Positions 17,755 to 26,572 of a stretch of DNA of 64,000 nt are shown here, one piece after another. The DNA is taken from positions 124,001-188,000 of the forward strand of contig NZ_JACVXB010000005.1 in NCBI RefSeq assembly GCF_014596945.1, given 5' to 3'. Numbering within the stretch: the first letter of the stretch is position 1; the number at the start of each line of letters is the position of its first letter. The notes beneath the pieces are model-generated. The model was not told where the DNA came from, ran no database searches, and saw only the letters and a program-made list of their open reading frames with translations. Source of the stretch: Aestuariibaculum sediminum (lineage in GTDB: Bacteria; Bacteroidota; Bacteroidia; Flavobacteriales; Flavobacteriaceae). Made by a program: the position numbers and the translations under genes.

Positions 17755-18807
17755 TTAAAGTCCTAAAATGTTATCTAAATTATCTTCATTTACATCTCCT
17801 CCCGAAAAATCATCAAAACTGCGTTTTGCAGCTTCAATAATGTGGTTTTGAATAAACGCTGCTCCTTCCTTAGCGCCTTGTTCAGATGATTTTATACAGC
17901 ACTCCCATTCCATAACAGCCCAAACATCGCAGCCATATTGCGTTAACTTTGAAAAAATCCCTTTAAAATCGGTTTGTCCATCACCTAGAGAACGGAAACG
18001 CCCAGCTCTGTCTATCCAATCTGAATAACCACCATAAACGCCCTGCTTTCCTGTTTTATTAAACTCGGCATCTTTAACATGAAACGCTTTAATATGCTGG
18101 TGATAGAAATCAATAAAAGCTAAATAATCCAATTGCTGTAAAACAAAATGACTTGGGTCGTAAAGAATATTCACGCGATTATGATTATTAGTTGCCTCTA
18201 AAAAACGCTCAAAAGTAACTCCGTCATGTAAATCCTCTCCTGGATGAAGTTCATAACAAACATCGACCCCTTGTTCATCAAAATGATTTAAAATAGGCAT
18301 CCAACGCTTGGCCAAAGCTTCAAATCCCTTTTCGACTAATCCGTGTGGTCTTTGCGGCCAAGGATACATGGTGTGCCAAAGTAAAGCTCCCGAAAATGTG
18401 GCGTGAGAATTCAAGTTTAACCTTCTACTTGCAGTACCAGCATTTTTAACCACATTTATAGCCCATTCGGTTCTCGCTTTAGGATTGTTTTTGACTTCTT
18501 TTGGCGCAAAATTGTCAAACATAACATCGTAACATGGATTTACAGCGACCAACTGACCTTGTAAATGCGTTGAAAGCTCTGTAATTTCAAGTCCATAAGC
18601 GTTTATTTTACCTTTTAGGTCGTCGCAATACATTTGACTTTCGGCAGCCTTATCTATGTCGATGAGTTTCGGTTCCCAAGTAGGAATCTGAATGCCTTTG
18701 TATCCAAGATTAGCGGCCCATTGACATAAACCATCCAGACTATCATAAGGCGATTCGTTACCCGTAAATTGTGCTAAAAAAACTCCTGGTCCTTTAATTG
18801 TTTTCAT
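17755..18807 (-). CDS. TIM-barrel sugar phosphate isomerase/epimerase family protein
   Basis: This 350-residue protein belongs to the xylose isomerase-like/AP endonuclease 2 TIM-barrel family (PF01261). The N-terminus has no signal peptide, so it is cytoplasmic. Barrel motifs with metal ligands are visible: VDVCYELHPGEDLHDG (about residue 195), NILYDPSHFVLQQLDYLAF (about 225), KAFHVKDAEF (about 250) and CDVWAVMEWECCI (about 305). Such enzymes isomerise or epimerise keto-sugars with a divalent metal. It is packed between a Gfo/Idh/MocA oxidoreductase and DUF1080, the usual partners in 3-keto-sugar catabolism. The exact substrate is unknown. Confidence 0.85.
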   Translation of the reverse strand: MKTIKGPGVFLAQFTGNESPYDSLDGLCQWAANLGYKGIQIPTWEPKLIDIDKAAESQMYCDDLKGKINAYGLEITELSTHLQGQLVAVNPCYDVMFDNFAPKEVKNNPKARTEWAINVVKNAGTASRRLNLNSHATFSGALLWHTMYPWPQRPHGLVEKGFEALAKRWMPILNHFDEQGVDVCYELHPGEDLHDGVTFERFLEATNNHNRVNILYDPSHFVLQQLDYLAFIDFYHQHIKAFHVKDAEFNKTGKQGVYGGYSDWIDRAGRFRSLGDGQTDFKGIFSKLTQYGCDVWAVMEWECCIKSSEQGAKEGAAFIQNHIIEAAKRSFDDFSGGDVNEDNLDNILGL

Positions 18808-18821
18808 TTTGCTGTAGATTT

Positions 18822-19967
18822 TTAATCTATTATTACCCAGTCTGCATTTTTCTTGTCACTTTCAACAGAGGCATAAATAAATTTCATTCCTCGCACCCCA
18901 TCATCCACAGAAGGGTAATCTGGTGCATTAACAGATTCTCCTTTTAAATATGCTTGTAAATGGTTTGCAAAGTTTTTATAAATATTTGCAAAGGCCTCTA
19001 AATACCCTTCTGGATGTCCTGCCGGAATTCTTGAAGCTGTAACAGCTTCAGGGTATAAATCAAATCCTTGTGGTGTAAAGATTTTTTTAGGTTTATCCAG
19101 CCATCGCGTAATTAATTCGTTAGGGTTCTCCTGGTGCCATTCTAAACTCCCCTTTTCACCATAAATCTTTATGGCTAAATTATTTTCTTCACCTAAGGCA
19201 ATTTGAGAAAACGACATAGTGCCTTTCGCACCATTTTCCATCCTGATAAGCACATTACCATCGTCGTCTAGAACTCTACCTTCACCAAAACGACCAAGAT
19301 CGGCAGCCAATTCATTTATTTTGAGACCAGAAATGTATTCTACTAAATTTTCAGCATGTGTTCCAATATCACCTAAAGCTCCTCCAATACCAGATTTTTT
19401 GGGATCAACTCGCCATGCTGCTTGTTTATGGTCTGATTTTTCCAAGGCGGTAGATAACCATCCTTGTAAATATTGAACTTGTATTTTCCTAATGGCACCT
19501 AAATCTCCGTTGGCAATCATAGCTTTTGCTTGTTTAACCATCGGGTGCCCGGTATAATTATGAGTTAGTGCAAATAACTTACCGCTCTTGTTTACTATGC
19601 TTTTAAGTTGAAATGCTTCATCTAAAGTTAGTGTCATTGGCTTATCGCATACCACATGAAAACCATGCTTTAAAGCCATTTCTGCTGGTGGATAATGCAT
19701 GTGATTAGGGGTGACAATAGCAACAAAATCCATTCTTTCATCTTCAGGAAGTTCCTTTTCTTTTAAAATCATTTCCTGAAAACTGCCATAGCAACGATTA
19801 TCAGGAAGAAAAAGAGCCTTTCCCGAAGCTTTCGACTTTTCGGCATTACTACTAAAGGCCCCACATACCAATTCTATCAACCCATCGATAGAAGCCGCTT
19901 TTCTATGCACATCTCCTATGAACGATCCCTGGCCGCCACCAATCATTCCCATTCTTAATTTTCTCAC
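18822..19967 (-). CDS. Gfo/Idh/MocA-family oxidoreductase (cytoplasmic)
   Basis: This 381-residue NAD(P)-dependent sugar or cyclitol oxidoreductase has a Rossmann start LRMGMIGGGQGSFIGDVHRKAA, with no signal peptide. The family motif DKPMTL replaces EKP (about residue 113). GGALGDIGTHAENLVEYISG carries the catalytic His in the C-terminal domain. It lies 14 bases before the TIM-barrel gene in the same operon and probably reduces or oxidises the 3-keto sugar after import. Specificity is not readable. Confidence 0.88.
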   Translation of the reverse strand: MRKLRMGMIGGGQGSFIGDVHRKAASIDGLIELVCGAFSSNAEKSKASGKALFLPDNRCYGSFQEMILKEKELPEDERMDFVAIVTPNHMHYPPAEMALKHGFHVVCDKPMTLTLDEAFQLKSIVNKSGKLFALTHNYTGHPMVKQAKAMIANGDLGAIRKIQVQYLQGWLSTALEKSDHKQAAWRVDPKKSGIGGALGDIGTHAENLVEYISGLKINELAADLGRFGEGRVLDDDGNVLIRMENGAKGTMSFSQIALGEENNLAIKIYGEKGSLEWHQENPNELITRWLDKPKKIFTPQGFDLYPEAVTASRIPAGHPEGYLEAFANIYKNFANHLQAYLKGESVNAPDYPSVDDGVRGMKFIYASVESDKKNADWVIID

Positions 19968-20006
19968 ACTACATTTATTTTAAATTATACTATTTAAAAA
20001 ACACGA

Positions 20007-21215
20007 TTAAACTCTAAACTTTTCCAATTTTTTTCGATTCAAAAATAAAATACCAAACAATAAAATTAACCCCATTGGAAAATACGCTATATTACCTAAA
20101 GCTATCTGACCCGCAAGTAGTTCGGCTTGATCTAATCCTAACCCAGATTCTAACGCGGTTGCTTTGGCATTATCTAACCAAGAGCCTATAACCGGTTGCC
20201 AGATGCTTGTTGCGAACATACCTGCTCCCCCAATTAACGACATTCCTAAAGCACCAGTTTTTGGAATATACTCACTAACAAACCCAATCATGGTTGGCCA
20301 AAAATAACATACTCCAACCGCGAATAATATGGCTGCAACATACACCATACTTCCTGTCGCCGTACTCATTAAAAATATAGCTAACGTTGAAATTACCGCC
20401 GACATTAATAATACACCAGGTGGATTTAATTTATGAATTACTGGTCCTGCAAAATAACGGCCTACCGCCATTAACCCAGTTACCATTGCTAATATAAGCA
20501 TGGGGCTTGCTCCCGAATTGCCTAATATTTTTTCAACCCATTGTTGTGTCCCTAATTCGGTGGTAGCCGTAAGCGTCATGCACAACACCATGAAAAGGAA
20601 CAATGGAGACAAAAGGCTTTTAATGTTGACTTTTGTGTCAGAAACCATATTTTCATTTTTAGGAAATGTTTGTCCGAAAAATAAAAGCCCATAAAGCAAG
20701 GTTGGAATTAGCATAATTCCTATTTGGTATTGCCAACCCATATTCAAATCGGTCATAAATTTTGAAACCAAAGCACCTAACACAATCCCTCCCGGAAACC
20801 ATACATGAAATTTGTTCAGCATAGTTGTACGGTTAGTGGTAAACATATCTGCAATAAGAGGATTACAGGCTGCTTCAACGGATCCATTTGCAAAACCAAT
20901 AAAAAATGTTGATATAAGTAATGTCCAGAAACCTCCCGCAAGAATAGTTAATACAAGCCCTAACAAATGCGATATAAAAGCGATAACCATAAGTTTTCGG
21001 GCTCCTAAAGAATTATATACCAGTCCTCCGAAAATTGTAGCTATTGGAAACCCCAAAAAAGCCATGCTATTTATCCAGCCTAACTCCGTATCTGTTAACT
21101 GAAAATTACTTCCTAGTTGACTTAATATACCTGCCCTAATAGCAAAAGTCATGGCTGTTACTATTAAAGCGATACAGCTAGCAACAAAAAGTCGGTTTTT
21201 ATTAATTGTATTCAT
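20007..21215 (-). CDS. MFS sugar transporter
   Basis: This 402-residue protein has about 12 hydrophobic segments, a typical major facilitator. It has LGWINSMAFLGFPIATIFGGLVYNSLGARKLM near residues 45-75, the loop 2-3 region of the family. It lies between a lipoprotein isomerase-like gene and the cytoplasmic oxidoreductase, so it probably brings the oxidised or isomerised sugar from the periplasm into the cell. FucP-like and nucleoside-type MFS proteins have similar layouts, so the substrate is uncertain. Confidence 0.85.
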   Translation of the reverse strand: MNTINKNRLFVASCIALIVTAMTFAIRAGILSQLGSNFQLTDTELGWINSMAFLGFPIATIFGGLVYNSLGARKLMVIAFISHLLGLVLTILAGGFWTLLISTFFIGFANGSVEAACNPLIADMFTTNRTTMLNKFHVWFPGGIVLGALVSKFMTDLNMGWQYQIGIMLIPTLLYGLLFFGQTFPKNENMVSDTKVNIKSLLSPLFLFMVLCMTLTATTELGTQQWVEKILGNSGASPMLILAMVTGLMAVGRYFAGPVIHKLNPPGVLLMSAVISTLAIFLMSTATGSMVYVAAILFAVGVCYFWPTMIGFVSEYIPKTGALGMSLIGGAGMFATSIWQPVIGSWLDNAKATALESGLGLDQAELLAGQIALGNIAYFPMGLILLFGILFLNRKKLEKFRV

Positions 21216-21240
21216 TCAATGCTTATTTAGTCGTGGTGCG

Positions 21241-22197
21241 TTAGTTGTTTATAAGTTTTTCGAGCAAGGCTTTCGTAGCTAATATACCGTCGACTTCATT
21301 TAATCGACTTCCTTCATACTCAACACCTATATAGCCTGAATATCCAGCATCCTTTATAATCTTAAGCATTTTATCAAAATCAATTTTAGTTTCATTTCCA
21401 TTAGCATCAAAATCGTAAGATTTGGCACTTACTGCTTTTGCAAAGGGCATTAATTCTTTAACACCTTTATATCTATCATATGCATCTTCACAATTATGCA
21501 CATTACCTTTCATGCAAAAATTCCCAAAATCTGGAAGGGTTCCACAATTAGACATATTAATCTTTAACATAACCTCAGCCAACCAACTACCGTTCGAGGT
21601 TAAACCGCCATGGTTTTCAACAATAACATTTATATTTTTTTCTTTTGCATAAGTTGCTAATTGACTTAAGCCTGAAACGGCCTGTTCCCTTTGAGCTTCG
21701 TAACCACCATCACCTTTAGCATTAACTCTAATCGAATGGCACCCCAAAGCAACAGCGGCATCAACCCATTTTTTATGATTTTCGACTGCTTTATGACGTT
21801 CCTCGACACTACTAGAAGCTAAATTCCCTTCACCGTCAACCATGATCAGCAAATTTTTCACACCATGGGCTTCACTTTCGGTTTTGAGACTGTCAATTAC
21901 CGCATCCATACCAATATCTTTGATTGCTCCATTATATAATGCACTTACATATTCAATAGCCTCAAACCCCAATATCTTGGCTTCCTTGGCAAAATCGAAC
22001 GGACTCAATTCTTTACTATGTATTTTTTTGTGCAAGGACCACTGTGCTAAAGAAATTTTAAAGGAAGTATTATTTGCACTCGAAGCATCCAGCTCTTTAT
22101 TCGCTACTTCTTTTTTCTTTAGCTCTCCACAAGAAAAAAGACTTAATGCTAATAACATTACGACTGTAGCTTGTACTTTTAAGAAATTTATATCCAT
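21241..22197 (-). CDS. Lipoprotein TIM-barrel sugar isomerase/epimerase family protein
   Basis: This 318-residue protein has the xylose isomerase-like TIM-barrel fold, but with a lipoprotein signal (LLALSLFSC) so it acts at a periplasmic or membrane surface. Barrel motifs are FKISLAQWSLHKK (about residue 47), INVIVENHGGLTSNGSW (about 190), NCGTLPDFGNFCMKG (about 220) and YSGYIGVEYEGSRL (about 295). It is the first gene of the five-gene minus-strand run and lies 110 bases after the AraC gene. An exported member of this family is unusual and fits a pathway that handles keto-sugars before import. The substrate is unknown. Confidence 0.83.
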   Translation of the reverse strand: MDINFLKVQATVVMLLALSLFSCGELKKKEVANKELDASSANNTSFKISLAQWSLHKKIHSKELSPFDFAKEAKILGFEAIEYVSALYNGAIKDIGMDAVIDSLKTESEAHGVKNLLIMVDGEGNLASSSVEERHKAVENHKKWVDAAVALGCHSIRVNAKGDGGYEAQREQAVSGLSQLATYAKEKNINVIVENHGGLTSNGSWLAEVMLKINMSNCGTLPDFGNFCMKGNVHNCEDAYDRYKGVKELMPFAKAVSAKSYDFDANGNETKIDFDKMLKIIKDAGYSGYIGVEYEGSRLNEVDGILATKALLEKLINN

Positions 22198-22307
22198 TGG
22201 TTATTTACATTAATTATTGTGAAAATAAAAAATCAACAACCAATTTCTGTTTATTTTTATTCAGTGAAAGAATTTATACAACTAAAAAAACAACACGTCT
22301 TCTTTCT

Positions 22308-23336
22308 TTAAGCCGTATTACTTACTCTAAAATAATTTTCTCGATATTCCTGAGGCGTGCATTTTTCATGCTTTTTAAATACCGTTGAAAAATACTGACT
22401 TGTTGAAAACCCACAACTAAAAGCAATTTGAGAAACACTTAAACCTGCGTTTTCCACAAGTAGTTTTTTAGACCACTCTAAACGTCGCATCATCAAATAG
22501 CGCATTGGTGTTAAATTAGTTAATCGCTTGCAGTGATGTGTAAATCTGGTTAAACCCACACCTGCCGATTCGGCCATTTTACCAATTGTCCAATCATCGG
22601 ACAAATTTTTCTCCAGTTCATCCAAAAACAACTGCACACTTCTAGAACTATCAATTAGCTCATCATTTAACTTAACGTCATCGGCATTTAATAGATCTAA
22701 CAACAAAACCAACAAATAATTAATTTGCAAACGCAAATAAGAAGCATTACTACCCTGATTATCAGTGTTAACTAAATAACTTATTTGCTTAAAACAATCT
22801 CGAATTCTACTATCGGCTTTCCAGTGAATTTTTTCGTTTTGACGTAAAATAGCAGTTAAGCGCTCCAAATCAGTTGGTGCTAACACAATCCAGTCTGGCC
22901 AAACCCATTTTTGATGCGGCCTGCGAACACCTAAGTCCAAAATGACCCAATAAAATTTCCCCATACCAATCTCCGGATTACCAACCTTATGCATTTCCCA
23001 AGGCCTGGTAATCGTTAAACTATTGGGACGCAACACCATATCTTTACCTTCCTGAGAATAAGGCATAGTACCAGATTCTAAAAAATGTATTTCAACCCCC
23101 TCATTTCTATGCCAATCCAAACCCCAATCCTGAGGCTCATTAGCATCCCAATACCCTACACTATTCAAACCTAAGGTGTCCTCAGTTAAACGATCGCCAG
23201 GATAGGTATATCTTGCCAAAGCTTTAAACTTTAATTTATTCCTATTTACGGCGTCAACCAAAGGCAAACACGTATCGGCATGATACACCACACCTTCAGC
23301 TTCAAATGGAGCTATTTCCTGTATATTTACTTTCAC
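22308..23336 (-). CDS. AraC-family transcriptional regulator
   Basis: A C-terminal AraC/XylS double helix-turn-helix spans about the last 100 residues (WTIGKMAESAGVGLTRFTHH and AGLSVSQIAFSCGFSTSQYFSTVFKK). The N-terminal part is a cupin-like sugar-sensing domain (HRNEGVEIHFLESG, RPWEMHKVG). A longer frame begins at 23414, but it would leave only 12 bases to the divergent GMC gene. The GTG at 23336 begins KVNIQEIAPFEAEG and leaves room for two promoters, so it is preferred; this choice is inference. It is adjacent to both operons of the keto-sugar cluster and is the likely regulator of both. Confidence 0.85.
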   Translation of the reverse strand: MKVNIQEIAPFEAEGVVYHADTCLPLVDAVNRNKLKFKALARYTYPGDRLTEDTLGLNSVGYWDANEPQDWGLDWHRNEGVEIHFLESGTMPYSQEGKDMVLRPNSLTITRPWEMHKVGNPEIGMGKFYWVILDLGVRRPHQKWVWPDWIVLAPTDLERLTAILRQNEKIHWKADSRIRDCFKQISYLVNTDNQGSNASYLRLQINYLLVLLLDLLNADDVKLNDELIDSSRSVQLFLDELEKNLSDDWTIGKMAESAGVGLTRFTHHCKRLTNLTPMRYLMMRRLEWSKKLLVENAGLSVSQIAFSCGFSTSQYFSTVFKKHEKCTPQEYRENYFRVSNTA

Positions 23337-23362
23337 TGAAAAAAAATGAACATTAATTATGT

Positions 23363-23380
23363 GCAAAATAACTATTTTGC
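23363..23380. promoter_or_regulatory. Perfect palindrome in the divergent AraC/GMC promoter region
   Basis: GCAAAAT (23363-23369), spacer AACT, ATTTTGC (23374-23380). It lies midway between the two divergent start codons, and both strands read TATTTTG, one base short of the -7 consensus TAnnTTTG. It is a plausible shared promoter and operator for the AraC-type regulator; this is inference. Confidence 0.45.
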
Positions 23381-23426
23381 CTATAAATAAAAATTTCACT
23401 TCAACAAATTCCAACTAAAACCAATA

Positions 23427-25151
23427 ATGAGCTTAAATAATTTAAATGCTTCCGGAGAATCTTACGACGCAATCGTTGTAGGAACAGGAATATCTGGAGG
23501 ATGGGCCGCTAAAGAACTTTGCGAAAACGGATTAAAAACCCTAGTTCTTGAGCGTGGAAAAATGATTAATCACCCAACGGATTACCACACAGCCCACCTC
23601 GACCCCTGGGATTTACCTAACGCAGGTGCCCCTACTCAAGAGCAGCTTAAAAGAAAGCACAAACAAAAACGTTCAGGCAATTATATCATGTATACAGCGC
23701 AACAACATTATTTTGTTGACGACCTCAAGCACCCTTACAATGAAGATCGCCGTTTCGATTGGATTAGAGGTTACCACGTTGGTGGCCGCTCCATTATGTG
23801 GGGACGACAAAGCTATAGACTAAGCGATATTGATTTTGAAGCTAATAAAAAGGATGGACATGGTGTAGATTGGCCTGTACGCTACAAAGACATTGCTCCC
23901 TGGTACAGCCACATTGAAAAATTTATTGGTGTTAGTGGCGAAGCACTTGGACTAAAACAGTTACCAGATAGTGAGTTCTTAAAACCTATGGAACTCAATT
24001 GCGTGGAAAAAGATTTAAAAGAAAAAATAGCCAAACACTTCGACGATCGTGTTTTAACTATAGGACGTTGTGCCCATGTCACCGAAGGCACGAAACCTGG
24101 TCTTGGTCGAACCACTTGTCAATACCGAAGTCGTTGTATGCGTGGTTGTCCTTATGGTGCATATTTTAGTAGCAATTCATCAACACTACCTACAGCTGAA
24201 GCTACAGGAAATATGACCTTAAAAGCCAATTCTGTTGTTAGTGAAGTTATTTACGATAATGACTTAGGTAAAGCCACAGGTGTTAAAGTTATTGACGCCG
24301 AAACTAAAGAAGCACATATATTTAAAGCGAATATCATTTTTTTATGTGCCTCCGCAATGGCTTCTGCAGCAATTTTGTTACAATCAAAATCAAAACGATT
24401 CCCTAACGGTTTAGGAAACGACAGTGGAGAACTTGGCCACAATATTATGGACCACCATTTTAGAGTAGGTGCCAGAGCGACAGTAAAAGGTTTTGAAGAC
24501 AAAATCAATAAAGGTCGTCGTCCTAATGGTATTTATATTCCTCGATTCAGAAATATAGGAGGAAAAACAAATACGTCTAATTTTTTGCGCGGCTACGGTT
24601 ATCAAGGCGGTGCGTCGCGAAACGGTTTAAGCGAATTAGTTTCAGAGATAAAATACGGCGAACAGTTAAAAGAAGAAATCCTAAAACCAGGAACATGGTC
24701 TGTTGGCTTAATCGGATTTGGAGAAACACTTCCAAACCATAACAATCGTATGTATTTAAATTACGATAAAAAGGACGAATGGGGGCTTCCTACAATTACA
24801 TTCGATGCAGATTTTGGCGAGAACGAACTAGCCATGCGTGAAGACATGAAAAATGAAGCTGTAAAAATTTTAAAAGCTGCAGGCTATAACGATGTTCAAG
24901 GATATGATCAAAAAGAGGGAAGAGCCATGGGGCTTGGCATTCACGAAATGGGAACTGCCCGTATGGGTCACGACCCAAAAACTTCAGTTTTAAACAAACA
25001 CAACCAGATACATGCCTGCAAAAACGTATTTGTTACCGATGGTGCTTTTATGACCTCAGCCGGATGCCAAAACCCTTCGTTAACCTATATGGCTTTTACA
25101 GCAAGAGCAGCAAACTATGCGGCCGACGCCTATAAAAAAAACAAACTTTAA
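23427..25151 (+). CDS. GMC-family FAD-dependent dehydrogenase, candidate glycoside 3-dehydrogenase large subunit
   Basis: This is the predicted catalytic subunit that oxidises sugars, likely at C3 of glycosides. The FAD Rossmann motif is G19-x-G21-x-x-G24. GYHVGGRSIMWGRQSYR is a GMC signature. The C-terminal catalytic His is in GIHEMGTARMG and the second residue is Asn in CQNPSLTYMAFTA. A Cys pattern C231-x5-C237-x3-C241-P resembles the 3Fe-4S site of FAD-glucose dehydrogenases, so electrons probably leave to a carrier and not to oxygen. There is no signal peptide; export is expected with its small subunit, whose gene follows after nine bases. Gluconate or sorbitol dehydrogenase is an alternative. 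Confidence 0.85.
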   Translation: MSLNNLNASGESYDAIVVGTGISGGWAAKELCENGLKTLVLERGKMINHPTDYHTAHLDPWDLPNAGAPTQEQLKRKHKQKRSGNYIMYTAQQHYFVDDLKHPYNEDRRFDWIRGYHVGGRSIMWGRQSYRLSDIDFEANKKDGHGVDWPVRYKDIAPWYSHIEKFIGVSGEALGLKQLPDSEFLKPMELNCVEKDLKEKIAKHFDDRVLTIGRCAHVTEGTKPGLGRTTCQYRSRCMRGCPYGAYFSSNSSTLPTAEATGNMTLKANSVVSEVIYDNDLGKATGVKVIDAETKEAHIFKANIIFLCASAMASAAILLQSKSKRFPNGLGNDSGELGHNIMDHHFRVGARATVKGFEDKINKGRRPNGIYIPRFRNIGGKTNTSNFLRGYGYQGGASRNGLSELVSEIKYGEQLKEEILKPGTWSVGLIGFGETLPNHNNRMYLNYDKKDEWGLPTITFDADFGENELAMREDMKNEAVKILKAAGYNDVQGYDQKEGRAMGLGIHEMGTARMGHDPKTSVLNKHNQIHACKNVFVTDGAFMTSAGCQNPSLTYMAFTARAANYAADAYKKNKL

Positions 25152-25160
25152 TCCCATATT

Positions 25161-25760
25161 ATGAAACGTAGAGAAGCTTTAAAAAACATAGGATTAACAA
25201 GCGCATTTTTTGCCGTGACACCAACCGTTATCAACTTATTACAAAGTTGTACTGCCGATGTAAAATCCTGGATTCCTGTTTTTTTAAGTAAAGAACAAGG
25301 AACAGCGCTGACTATATTTTCAGATATTATTTTACCAAAAACCAAAGGCTTACCATCGGCATCAGAGCTTAATATTCCAGAGTTTATAGACAAATATATC
25401 TTGGAGGTTTTTACAGAAGAAAATCAAATCCATTTCAACACTGCACTTAATCATATAATTCATTTATTAAAACCCAGTGAAACTTCCTCTATAGAAGAAG
25501 TCAAGATTGAAAACTACAAAGTCCTTTTAAATGAATATTTACTTACAAAAGATGAGATCGACCAAGAGCGCGAAGCCAAGCCTGAAGCTTTAGGATTTAC
25601 AACATCTGAATTTCTAAATACATTGAAATCCATGACTATTAATGCCTACCGAACTTCCGAATTTATAGGTGAGCAAGTACTCGCATACGACCCTATCCCG
25701 GGAACCTTCTACTGCAGTGATTTAGAAGAACTCACCAATGGCTTCAGTTGGTCATTATAA
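25161..25760 (+). CDS. Gluconate 2-dehydrogenase subunit 3-family protein with Tat-like lipoprotein signal
   Basis: This small subunit pairs with GMC dehydrogenases and carries the export signal for the complex. The N-terminus is MKRREALK, a twin-arginine motif (Arg3-Arg4), then a hydrophobic stretch and a lipobox-like LLQSC (Cys30). The family block FSDIILPKTKGLPSASELNIPEFIDKYI region lies at about residues 53-80. At 199 residues the length fits. It follows the GMC gene by nine bases and ends inside the upstream part of the next frame, so the three are co-transcribed. The hitchhiker export of GMC is known for the family and inferred here. Confidence 0.85.
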   Translation: MKRREALKNIGLTSAFFAVTPTVINLLQSCTADVKSWIPVFLSKEQGTALTIFSDIILPKTKGLPSASELNIPEFIDKYILEVFTEENQIHFNTALNHIIHLLKPSETSSIEEVKIENYKVLLNEYLLTKDEIDQEREAKPEALGFTTSEFLNTLKSMTINAYRTSEFIGEQVLAYDPIPGTFYCSDLEELTNGFSWSL

Positions 25761-25774
25761 CACTATTACAACAA

Positions 25775-26569
25775 ATGAACTTCATAAAAACCTTAAAACA
25801 AACGTTATTGCTAACAACAATAATAGTAAGTATTACAAACTGTCATTATAAACCAAAACAACAGATTAACAAATGGCAACCCCTATTTAATGGCAAAGAC
25901 TTAAATGATTGGATAGTAAAAATTAAAGGATACCCCTTGGGAGAAAATTATAATAACACCTTTATTGTTGAAGATGGCGTCATGAAAGTTAATTACAAAG
26001 TATATGATTCTTTTAACAATGCATTTGGACACATTTACTACAAAACACCGTTCAGTAACTATAAATTTAGAATGCAATACCGCTTTACCGGAGAACAATT
26101 ACAAGGCGGTGCGGGTTGGGCGAAAAGGAACAGTGGCGTTATGATTCATTGTGAAGACCCAAAAAATATTGGTATCGATCAAGATTTTCCAGTATCAATC
26201 GAAGTGCAACTTCTTGGCGGTTTAGATGCAGGTGAACGCCCTACAGGTAACCTATGTACACCAGGAACACATGTCGTTATCGACAATTCTTTATACACAC
26301 CACATTGTATCAACTCTTCTTCTCAAACCTATAATGGAGACCAATGGGTAACGGTAGAAATTGAAGTCAGAAATGACTCTATTATCAAGCATTTTATCAA
26401 CGGAGAAAAGGTCTTGTCATATACAAAACCACAAATTGGCGGTGCTGTTGATTACAACAAAAACTACTGGAACGCCCTAAAAAATACACCTCTCAAAAAA
26501 GGTTATATCTCTTTACAAAGTGAAAGTCACCCAGTAGAGTTTAAAAACATTGAGCTATTAGAACTATAA
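25775..26569 (+). CDS. DUF1080 (3-keto-disaccharide hydrolase) lipoprotein, second copy
   Basis: This 264-residue member of the family has the core motifs WQPLFNGKDLNDWIVKI, YKFRMQYRFTGEQLQGGAGWAKRNSGVMIHC, and VSIEVQLLGG. The terminal strand is EFKNIELLEL. The start at 25775 gives a proper lipoprotein signal with lipobox ITNC; an in-frame ATG at 25748 would overlap the previous gene and weaken it. It differs from the copy at 16986 in loops around the GGAGW insert, so the two probably cleave different 3-keto glycosides. It is co-transcribed with the GMC dehydrogenase, which would make its substrate. Confidence 0.87.
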   Translation: MNFIKTLKQTLLLTTIIVSITNCHYKPKQQINKWQPLFNGKDLNDWIVKIKGYPLGENYNNTFIVEDGVMKVNYKVYDSFNNAFGHIYYKTPFSNYKFRMQYRFTGEQLQGGAGWAKRNSGVMIHCEDPKNIGIDQDFPVSIEVQLLGGLDAGERPTGNLCTPGTHVVIDNSLYTPHCINSSSQTYNGDQWVTVEIEVRNDSIIKHFINGEKVLSYTKPQIGGAVDYNKNYWNALKNTPLKKGYISLQSESHPVEFKNIELLEL

Positions 26570-26572
26570 CCT

